Part shown: positions 25,032-32,760 of the stretch, piece by piece
Layout: every line of letters begins with the position of its first letter
Numbering within the stretch: position 1 is the first letter of the stretch
Assembly: GCA_902557605.1 (NCBI GenBank)
Contig: CACEAQ010000002.1
Location: 1-64,000 of the forward strand
DNA from: an uncultured Pelagibacteraceae bacterium
Lineage (GTDB): Bacteria > Pseudomonadota > Alphaproteobacteria > Pelagibacterales > Pelagibacteraceae
Direction of reading: 5' to 3'
Length of the DNA: 64,000 nt
Notes under the pieces: model-generated
Databases searched by the model: none
The model's input: the letters and a program-made list of their open reading frames with translations, nothing else
Told to the model about the DNA's origin: nothing
Made by a program: the position numbers and the translations under genes

Positions 25032-26315
25032 ATGAACTTTTCAACTCTTTTTCGAACAAAAGAGAACTTAAGCCTAGATAAAAATACGTTAACAATCCTA
25101 AGGTATATAGCCATTATCGGCCAAATAGTTGCAATTAGTATAGTCTTTTATGCCTTAAATTTACCTTTCCCAATTTTAGAGAGTTATTTGATCATTTCCA
25201 TGGGCATAGCTACAAATTTGTATCTTCAATTTGGGATAAAAGTTAATCAACTTAAAGATTTTTATGCAGCCCCTTTTCTATTGATCGATTTGTTGCAATT
25301 AAGCGCTCTTCTTTATTTGACTGGAGGAATTTTTAATCCTTTTTCTTTTCTTTTAGTTATACCAGCAATCGTTTCATCAACATTTTTAAGTATGGGCACT
25401 ACAATTATTTTAGGTTTAATAACTTCATTACTTTTATTAACCATATCATTTTTTCATCTTCCATTACCAGGTGAAGATATGAATTTGTTACATTTTCCAA
25501 ATTTTTATAAAATTGGAATCATTATCTCTATATTAATAGGTTTAATATTTTTAAGTTATTTCGGTATTCGTTTTTCTGGTGAAAAAAAGAAAACAGAAGA
25601 AGCTTTTAAAAAACTTCAAGAGGTAATTTATAAAGAGTACGAGTTGGAGTCCTTAGGAGGACAAGCAGCGGCAGCAGCACATTCTCTAGGTACACCATTA
25701 GCTACAATAAGTGTTGTTGCTAAAGAATTGAAAAAAGAAATTGGAGATAATAATGAATTATCTAAAGATATTGATCTATTAATTAGTCAATCTAAAAGAT
25801 GTAGTGAAATTCTAAAAAGGATTTCAAAAAAACAAATAGAGGAAGATAAATTTTTTAGTTCAACAAAATTAGAAAATTTACTTGAGGAAATCATAAATTC
25901 TTTTAGAGAAACTTCATCTAAAGAAATTATTTTAGTATCTGATAAAGATAAAAACAAAATTGATATTCAAAGGTCAGCTGAAATGATTTACGGGTTGAGA
26001 AATTTTATAGGCAATGCGATTAAATTCTCAAAAAGTAAAGTTAATATTTTTTTGATGAGTGACGAAAAAGAAATTAAAATCATAGTAAATGATGATGGGC
26101 CAGGATTTCCTAAAGATATTATTGATAACTTGGGAGAACCCTATATTAAATCTAGATCATTAGAGTTAAATTCAAACTCAGGCTTGGGCCTTGGAACTTT
26201 CTTAGGTAAAACTTTATTAGAAAGACAAAATGCTAAACTCTTGTTTAAAGATGATAAAAATTTGGGTGGTGCTTCAGTAGTAATTAGCTGGTCTCCTAAA
26301 AATATTTTACTTTAA
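25032..26315 (+). CDS. regB: RegB/PrrB-type redox sensor histidine kinase
   Basis: ORF 427 aa; multi-TM, LTGGIFNPFSFLLVIPAIVSS (quinone-binding-type loop), AAAAHSLGTPLATISVVAKEL, HATPase NDDGPGFP/GLGLGTFLGKTLLE. Confidence 0.85.
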   Translation: MNFSTLFRTKENLSLDKNTLTILRYIAIIGQIVAISIVFYALNLPFPILESYLIISMGIATNLYLQFGIKVNQLKDFYAAPFLLIDLLQLSALLYLTGGIFNPFSFLLVIPAIVSSTFLSMGTTIILGLITSLLLLTISFFHLPLPGEDMNLLHFPNFYKIGIIISILIGLIFLSYFGIRFSGEKKKTEEAFKKLQEVIYKEYELESLGGQAAAAAHSLGTPLATISVVAKELKKEIGDNNELSKDIDLLISQSKRCSEILKRISKKQIEEDKFFSSTKLENLLEEIINSFRETSSKEIILVSDKDKNKIDIQRSAEMIYGLRNFIGNAIKFSKSKVNIFLMSDEKEIKIIVNDDGPGFPKDIIDNLGEPYIKSRSLELNSNSGLGLGTFLGKTLLERQNAKLLFKDDKNLGGASVVISWSPKNILL

Positions 26316-26323
26316 GAGAAAAC

Positions 26324-27370
26324 TTACTTTGGCTCTTGTTGTGTTAAACAATGAATTGCTCCAAATCCCCAAATTAATTCAGAACAATCTATAGGAATAA
26401 TTTTTCTATTATTAAATTCCTTTTTAAAAATCTCAATCACTATTTTATCTTTTGGATCATTGAAAGTAGGCAACAAAACAAATTTATTAAAGATATAAAA
26501 GTTTAAATATGATGCTGGAACTCTTATTTTATTTATATAAATAGGTCTAGGCATAGGAATTTTTTTAATTCTAATTTGTGAAGAATTAATTCTGATTTTT
26601 TTCAAAATTTTAAAGTTTTCATCAAGATTTTTAAAATTTTTATCTTTTTTATTATTTTCGTAAGCGAGAAATACTTTATTATGTTTTACAAACCTAGCAA
26701 TATCATCAACGTGACCATGAGTATCATCTCCCTCAATTCCTTTATTGAGCCAAATAATTTTTTTTACTCCTAAAAATTTTTTGAATATGTGATTATAATT
26801 TTTAATTTTTAAGAAAGAATTCCTTTGTTGAATTTTACTTAATAAGCATTCTTTAGTTGTGAGTAGTAAACCTTTTCCATTAACATCGATCGCTCCCCCC
26901 TCGAGAACTATTGGTTTTTTATTAAACTTTGGGGTGATGACATTTCCTTTGTAATGACTTTTTATTCTTAAGATGACTTTATTATCTGCTCTAAAATTTT
27001 TATATTTAGCCCAACCGTTGAACGTCCAATTCAATAAAATATTTTGATTTTTTTTATCCTTAATAAATATTGGCCCTGTATCTCTCATCCATACCCTATC
27101 TGTTTTACAAATAATAAATTTTACATTTTGTACTTTTGCATTATTTTTCCTAAGCAATCTTTTAATTGCATTCTTAGAATTGTAGTTTTTAATTAATAGA
27201 TTTACTTCTTGAGACTTAGTAATTTTAGAGATTATTTCAGCAAATATCTTGGGGATATTTTTAAATTTGCCTGGCCAATCATTTTTATTATAAGGCCATC
27301 CTATTAATGTAGATTTTTGTTTTTCCCATTCAGCTGGCATCCTGAAAAGAGATTTTGTTATTCTAGGCAT
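26324..27370 (-). CDS. aguA: Agmatine deiminase
   Basis: ORF 348 aa; MPAEWEKQKSTLIGWP, DRVWMRDTGPIF, EGDDTHGHVDDIARF, GFGAIHCLTQQ. Confidence 0.94.
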   Translation of the reverse strand: MPRITKSLFRMPAEWEKQKSTLIGWPYNKNDWPGKFKNIPKIFAEIISKITKSQEVNLLIKNYNSKNAIKRLLRKNNAKVQNVKFIICKTDRVWMRDTGPIFIKDKKNQNILLNWTFNGWAKYKNFRADNKVILRIKSHYKGNVITPKFNKKPIVLEGGAIDVNGKGLLLTTKECLLSKIQQRNSFLKIKNYNHIFKKFLGVKKIIWLNKGIEGDDTHGHVDDIARFVKHNKVFLAYENNKKDKNFKNLDENFKILKKIRINSSQIRIKKIPMPRPIYINKIRVPASYLNFYIFNKFVLLPTFNDPKDKIVIEIFKKEFNNRKIIPIDCSELIWGFGAIHCLTQQEPK

Positions 27371-28238
27371 CTCTTGGATTTTTAAGTAGTCCTTTATAGT
27401 AGTCTATTCTTCTATCTCTAAAAAAAGGCCAATGTTGTCGAGAAGTTTCTACTTTTTTGAAATCAATTTCACAAATTAAAATGTTTTCTTTTAAACTGGC
27501 CTTTTTAACAACGTTACCACTTGGATCAAATATTACACTATTCCCCCAGAACTCTATCTTTTTATTACCTTGTTTTTCAATTCCAACTCTATTTACTGCA
27601 GCAACATATATACCATTTGCTATTGCGTGAGACCTTTGAATTGAAAGCCAAGACTCGAGTTGCGACGTACCAAATTTCCTTTTTTCTTTTGGATGCCATC
27701 CAATAGCGGTTGGATAAAAAATAATTTCTGCTCCTTTAAGAGCTGTTAATCTTGCTGCTTCAGGAAACCACTGATCCCAACAAATTAAAGTACCTAAATT
27801 GCCTTTTGAAGTTTTAAAAGATTTGAAACCTAAATCTCCAGGTGCAAAATAAAACTTCTCGTAAAACTGTGGATCATCAGGGATATGCATTTTTCTATAT
27901 TTTCCTAATAGTTTACCTTTTTCATTAATTACAACACTACTATTGTGATAAAGCCCAGAGGTCTTCTTCTCAAATAAAGAAATTATTAAAATAATTTTCA
28001 GTTCTCTAGCAAGTGCAGAAAATAAGTTACTGGTAGGCCCTGGTATTTTCTCAGCGAAATTAAAGTTTTTATGACTTTCAACCTGACAAAAATATTTTGT
28101 CATAAATAACTCTGGTAAGCAAATTACTTTTGCACCTTTTTTTGCTGCAGAATTAATTTTGTTGACAGCATTTTGAATATTTTTTTTTGGGTCAGATGAC
28201 ATTTTCATCTGTACTAATGCTATCTTCGTTTTACTCAT
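27363..28238 (-). CDS. aguB: N-carbamoylputrescine amidohydrolase
   Basis: ORF 291 aa; nitrilase E-K-C triad (CLPELF, GKYRKMHIPDDP, LICWDQWFPEAAR). Confidence 0.94.
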   Translation of the reverse strand: MSKTKIALVQMKMSSDPKKNIQNAVNKINSAAKKGAKVICLPELFMTKYFCQVESHKNFNFAEKIPGPTSNLFSALARELKIILIISLFEKKTSGLYHNSSVVINEKGKLLGKYRKMHIPDDPQFYEKFYFAPGDLGFKSFKTSKGNLGTLICWDQWFPEAARLTALKGAEIIFYPTAIGWHPKEKRKFGTSQLESWLSIQRSHAIANGIYVAAVNRVGIEKQGNKKIEFWGNSVIFDPSGNVVKKASLKENILICEIDFKKVETSRQHWPFFRDRRIDYYKGLLKNPRDA

Positions 28239-28244
28239 TATTTT

Positions 28245-29291
28245 TCAATTGAATAAATTTTGAAAATTTCTTTTTTGTCTTGCTTGCCAATGTTTACGAT
28301 GAAACGCATCGCTTGCTATTAGGGGTAATACACTTGTAGCTTCAGCAAACACCATTTGTTCCTTCGTCACATCCACTTTCCCCCATGAACTTGCCTCTTT
28401 TAAAGTAGAACTACTGCAAGCACCATCTCTCGTATCTGCCACAGTTATTTGAATAGCGTATTTATGCATATCTACCTTTTTACCTAATAACTCTGCACAG
28501 ACCACTGTATCCTGAATAAAATTTTTGGGTACCCCACCGCCAACCATTAATAATCCTGATTGTTTTGATTTGAGTTTAATTTCAGTTATTTCTCTGAACT
28601 CTCTTATTGAGTCTATGGTGATGTGATTTTCTGGATTTTGTTCCTGATGCATCACAAGTCCAAATCCTGCTGAACTATCTGTGAAAGCGGGACAAAATAT
28701 AGGAACATTACTATCATAAGCAGCTTCTATTAATGAGTTTTTTTTCTTAGAATTTGTTTTTAAATATTTTCCAAGTTCTTTAATAAATTCCCTTGAGGTA
28801 TATGGTTTAGGTTTTAGAGAATTAGCAATTTCACATATAGTTTTGTCACATGCTTGAAGCTCCTCTTCATCAATATAAGTGTCATATATCCTGTCAATAT
28901 AGTTGTTTCTTAGTTCAGTATCATCTTGAAATTGGGAACCCTGATAGTGCTTGAAACCTAGAGCTTCAAAAAAATCCATATCTATAATCGAGGCCCCCGT
29001 AGCCACAATAGCATCAACCATGTTATGTTTTACTAAATCAGTGTATAAATCCATGCATCCACCTGCTGAAGTTGAGCCTGCTAAAGTTAAAAAAATCGAA
29101 CAATCTTTATCTGCAAGCATTTCATTATAAATAGCTGCCGCTCTGGCTGTATCTCTAGAAGTGAAAGACATCTTACTCATACCATCAATTATCTTACGAG
29201 CATCAAAAGACTTGATGTCGATGTGTTCAACTGGAGAATTAAGTAAAGATTTTTTATTGTGTCCAATATTCGGACTATTTTTTTTATTCAT
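28245..29291 (-). CDS. Deoxyhypusine synthase-like protein (probable polyamine aminobutyltransferase)
   Basis: ORF 348 aa; LTLAGSTSAGGCMDLYTDLVKHNMVDAIVATGA, VGGGVPKNF, KEASSWGKVDV (catalytic Lys motif). Confidence 0.9.
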   Translation of the reverse strand: MNKKNSPNIGHNKKSLLNSPVEHIDIKSFDARKIIDGMSKMSFTSRDTARAAAIYNEMLADKDCSIFLTLAGSTSAGGCMDLYTDLVKHNMVDAIVATGASIIDMDFFEALGFKHYQGSQFQDDTELRNNYIDRIYDTYIDEEELQACDKTICEIANSLKPKPYTSREFIKELGKYLKTNSKKKNSLIEAAYDSNVPIFCPAFTDSSAGFGLVMHQEQNPENHITIDSIREFREITEIKLKSKQSGLLMVGGGVPKNFIQDTVVCAELLGKKVDMHKYAIQITVADTRDGACSSSTLKEASSWGKVDVTKEQMVFAEATSVLPLIASDAFHRKHWQARQKRNFQNLFN

Positions 29292-30472
29292 TAAGCTACT
29301 AAAGAACCAACTTTATCGTTAACATTATCGTACATAGATATAATTGGTTTGTCACTTAATTCGTGAATATCATTTGAATAAAAACCGTTGAAGTTTGTTC
29401 TGAAAGTAAGACTGTAAGCACCTAACTGACCTAATTCTATATAGTCGCCCTCTTTAATATTATTTGGTAACAAAAAAGGTCCTTTCATGTAATCTAATCC
29501 ATCACAAGTTGGTCCAAAAAAACTAAAAGCAGTTAATTTTTTAGACTGAATTCTTCCGTTTGTAATCATCTTTGATGGTAAAACAAAGTTTGGTGCCCCA
29601 GCGTCAAATAAAGATCCATATGTTCCATCATTAATGTACAAGCTATTTTTTTTTCTTAAAATAACTTTAACAATTGTGGATCCACTTTCTGCTACAAGAG
29701 CTCTTCCTGGCTCACATATAATTTCTGGCAATTTATTTAACTTTAAATTATTAAGCTCTTTTTTAATTTCTTCCATATAATTAATTAATGGTTCAGGATT
29801 AAGATCTGGATATACAGAAGGAAAACCCCCACCAACATTAATTGTATTTGGAATTATTTTTGTTTTTTTTATTATATTTCCAATTTCACGAATTCCTTTT
29901 GAGTAAGAAATTTTGTGCATACATTGAGAGCCAACGTGAAAACTTATTCCAAGTTTATTTGAATGTTCCTTACATAATCTTACTAATCCCAAAGCTTCAG
30001 AGGGAAGCGCACCAAATTTTCTAGATAGATCTATTTCAGCGTGTTCATTCGAAATTGCAATTCTTACAAACAATTCTAAATCTTTTGCTTGATTAGTGGC
30101 CTCTAGAATTTTCCTCAACTCATCTTTACTATCAAGAGAAAAACTTTTAACACCATAATCGAAGTAAGCCGATGATATACTTTCTTTACTTTTAATAGTA
30201 TGCATAAAATGTAACTTCGCATTCGACTTAATTTTATTAAGAAGCTTAACTTCATTTAGAGAAGCAACATCGAATTCATTAACACCATTAGCAATAATCT
30301 GTTTAATAATTTTTTCGTTTGGATTCGTTTTAACAGCGTAGAGTATTTTTCCAGGAAAATTATCTTTAAAAAATTTTACGGATTTTTTAATCTCGTTTGG
30401 CCGTATACAATATACGGGGTAATCTGGTTGTAATGAGTTAACTAATTCGTTAACTGTTTTAAATTTTCCCAT
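29291..30472 (-). CDS. Group IV PLP-dependent ornithine (or related basic amino acid) decarboxylase
   Basis: ORF 393 aa; LYAVKTNP, FHVGSQ, INVGGGFPSVYP, EPGRALVAESG, GPTCDGLDYMKGPFLLP. Confidence 0.88.
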   Translation of the reverse strand: MGKFKTVNELVNSLQPDYPVYCIRPNEIKKSVKFFKDNFPGKILYAVKTNPNEKIIKQIIANGVNEFDVASLNEVKLLNKIKSNAKLHFMHTIKSKESISSAYFDYGVKSFSLDSKDELRKILEATNQAKDLELFVRIAISNEHAEIDLSRKFGALPSEALGLVRLCKEHSNKLGISFHVGSQCMHKISYSKGIREIGNIIKKTKIIPNTINVGGGFPSVYPDLNPEPLINYMEEIKKELNNLKLNKLPEIICEPGRALVAESGSTIVKVILRKKNSLYINDGTYGSLFDAGAPNFVLPSKMITNGRIQSKKLTAFSFFGPTCDGLDYMKGPFLLPNNIKEGDYIELGQLGAYSLTFRTNFNGFYSNDIHELSDKPIISMYDNVNDKVGSLVA

Positions 30473-30521
30473 TTCATGTGTTCCTCGTTTAATTACACAA
30501 AGATTTTTTAAAAAATTTAAT

Positions 30522-30559
30522 AAAAAAAACCTTATTTATTTCGCATTTAAGGTTTTTTT
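30522..30559 (-). promoter_or_regulatory. Hairpin with U-tract in the decarboxylase leader (attenuator candidate)
   Basis: AAAAAAACCTTA...TAAGGTTTTTTT inverted repeat, 12-bp stem, 13-nt loop. Confidence 0.45.
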
Positions 30560-30631
30560 GACACTATGTAAAGAAAAAACGGACATTTTTGTCGTGTTGA
30601 AATTTTGTCAACAATACCTATATAACGTTCC

Positions 30632-31204
30632 ATGAGAGCACAAAAAACCGTCCCAGAGCAGCTAAAATTGGCAGACTTTGCTGATAAATCGCTATTAATC
30701 CTTGATGATGATGATCCCTTAAGGGGCAGGCTTGCAAGAGCCATGGAGAAGAAAGGATTTCAAGTTAAGGAGGCTAAATCAGTAGCTGAGGGTCTTAATA
30801 TTGCTAAAACAGCTCCCACAGCCTTTGCTGTAATTGATCTTAGGCTTGAAGATGGTAATGGATTGGATGTTGTTAAGGAACTTTCAAAAAATAAAAAAGA
30901 TAGCAGAATTGTAATGTTAACGGGATACGGGAATCTACCTACGGCTGTAGCTGCAGTGAAAGAAGGCGCAATCGATTATATAGCTAAACCAGTTGATGCG
31001 GACGATGTCGAGTCTGCTTTATTAGCATCGCCAGAATCAAAAGCAAAGCCTCCTGAAAATCCAATGTCAGCTGATAGAGTAAAGTGGGAACATATACACC
31101 GAGTTTTTGAGCTATGTAATAGAAATGTTTCCGAAACAGCTCGAAGACTTAAGATGCATAGGAGAACACTGCAAAGAATTCTTTCTAAAAGATCTCCAAG
31201 ATAA
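30632..31204 (+). CDS. regA: RegA/PrrA/ActR-type redox response regulator
   Basis: ORF 190 aa; SLLILDDDDPLRGRLARAMEKKGF, Fis-type HTH NVSETARRLKMHRRTLQRIL. Confidence 0.93.
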   Translation: MRAQKTVPEQLKLADFADKSLLILDDDDPLRGRLARAMEKKGFQVKEAKSVAEGLNIAKTAPTAFAVIDLRLEDGNGLDVVKELSKNKKDSRIVMLTGYGNLPTAVAAVKEGAIDYIAKPVDADDVESALLASPESKAKPPENPMSADRVKWEHIHRVFELCNRNVSETARRLKMHRRTLQRILSKRSPR

Positions 31205-31205
31205 C

Positions 31206-31757
31206 TTAAATAAATTTTCTAAATTTTTTAATTTGATTTATTAAAAGCGTTGCAATTAGAATTTTAAACAACTCTGCTAATAAGAAAGGTTGTGCTCCCA
31301 ATTTGAATATTGGTTTATCCCAACCTATCAAAGTACCTAGCCATAACATTCCTAACAAATAAATAAAGCTTGTAGCAAAAGTTAATTTTAAAAAAGTCTT
31401 AATATAATTATTATCATAAATAAATTTTCCTGCTAAAAATCCAGCTACTATAAAACCAATTAGATAACCCATTGTGGGACCTGTGAAGTAAACTATTCCT
31501 ATACCTTTTTCTGGGGTGCCTGAAAAAATTGGCAAGCCAATAATTCCCTCAAACAAATATAAAGAAATAGTAGCCACACCTAATCTCCATCCTAAACTTG
31601 CTCCAATTAATAAGACCACTAAAGTTTGCATAGTCATTGGCACAGGATAGAAAGGAATTTTAATTTTTGAGGAGATAGCTAGTATAATGCTTCCAATTAA
31701 AGCAAAGAAAACATATTTTAATAATTTTGATTGTTTTAAACTTTTTACTAATTCCAT
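31206..31757 (-). CDS. bioY: Biotin transporter BioY
   Basis: ORF 183 aa; FYPVPMTMQTLVVLLIGASLGWRLGVATISLYLFEGIIGLPIFSG. Confidence 0.93.
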   Translation of the reverse strand: MELVKSLKQSKLLKYVFFALIGSIILAISSKIKIPFYPVPMTMQTLVVLLIGASLGWRLGVATISLYLFEGIIGLPIFSGTPEKGIGIVYFTGPTMGYLIGFIVAGFLAGKFIYDNNYIKTFLKLTFATSFIYLLGMLWLGTLIGWDKPIFKLGAQPFLLAELFKILIATLLINQIKKFRKFI

Positions 31758-31788
31758 AAGACTAAATAAACATTTTTTTAATTAAAAT

Positions 31789-32718
31789 CTAGTGCTTTGT
31801 TAATTGAACGAAAACATCTTCCAAGTCGCCGTCGTCCGTAGAAATATCCTCAATTTTTAAGTTGTTCTGATTAAAATAATCAATTATTTCACCAAAATTT
31901 AACGAATTTTTTTCATATGTTGCAGTGATTTGTTTGCTTGAAATGATCTTAAACTTAATTCCTTCCATATGAAGAGGAAGATTTAAATTAACAAGCTGAA
32001 CTTTAAAATTGATTTTTTTGGTTTTAATTCTATCTAAGAGTTTTTCCGTTGTATCTAAAGCGACCAAATTACCTTTATCAATAATAGCTATACGATCACA
32101 CATTTCTTGCGCTTCTAAGAGATAGTGCGTAGTTAAGATTATTGTTACACCCTCCTTATTAAGTTTTTTAACATTTTTCCAAAGATTATTTCTAAGCTCT
32201 ACATCTACTCCTGCAGTCGGCTCATCTAAAATTAAAATAGGAGGCTGATGAACCATTGCTTTTGCAATTAAAAGTCTCCTTTTCATGCCACCAGACAAAC
32301 TTCTTGAATACGAATTAGCCTTACCCTCCAGGGAAACCATTTTGAGTATTAGTTCTGTGATTCTTTCTGTTTTATCTATACCATAAAGTCCAGCTTGCAG
32401 TTCTAATAATTGCTTTGGACTAAAAAAAGCATCTAAATTTATCTCTTGAGGAACTATTCCAATAGAGGCTTTAACTTGTCTCGGGTTTTTATCAAGATCG
32501 AAACCCCAAACATTAACAAGACCAGATGTTTTAGATACTGTCCCACCTAAAATACTTAAAAAAGTTGTTTTGCCAGCACCGTTTGGTCCAAGTAGCCCAA
32601 ACACTTCACCTTCTTTAACTTCAAAAGTTAAATCCGTAATAGCTTTAGTTTCCTTTTTTGTTTTGGAGTTTGAATAGATTTTGTTAAGATTTTCAACAGT
32701 TAATGCGTTATTTGACAT
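31789..32718 (-). CDS. ABC-2 type transporter ATP-binding protein
   Basis: ORF 309 aa; GLLGPNGAGKTTFLSILGG, SLSGGMKRRLLIAKAMVHQPPILILDEPTAGVD. Confidence 0.93.
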   Translation of the reverse strand: MSNNALTVENLNKIYSNSKTKKETKAITDLTFEVKEGEVFGLLGPNGAGKTTFLSILGGTVSKTSGLVNVWGFDLDKNPRQVKASIGIVPQEINLDAFFSPKQLLELQAGLYGIDKTERITELILKMVSLEGKANSYSRSLSGGMKRRLLIAKAMVHQPPILILDEPTAGVDVELRNNLWKNVKKLNKEGVTIILTTHYLLEAQEMCDRIAIIDKGNLVALDTTEKLLDRIKTKKINFKVQLVNLNLPLHMEGIKFKIISSKQITATYEKNSLNFGEIIDYFNQNNLKIEDISTDDGDLEDVFVQLTKH

Positions 32719-32760
32719 AATTTTTTAATCTAAGTAAAGAATTCAATGTAATATGTATAT

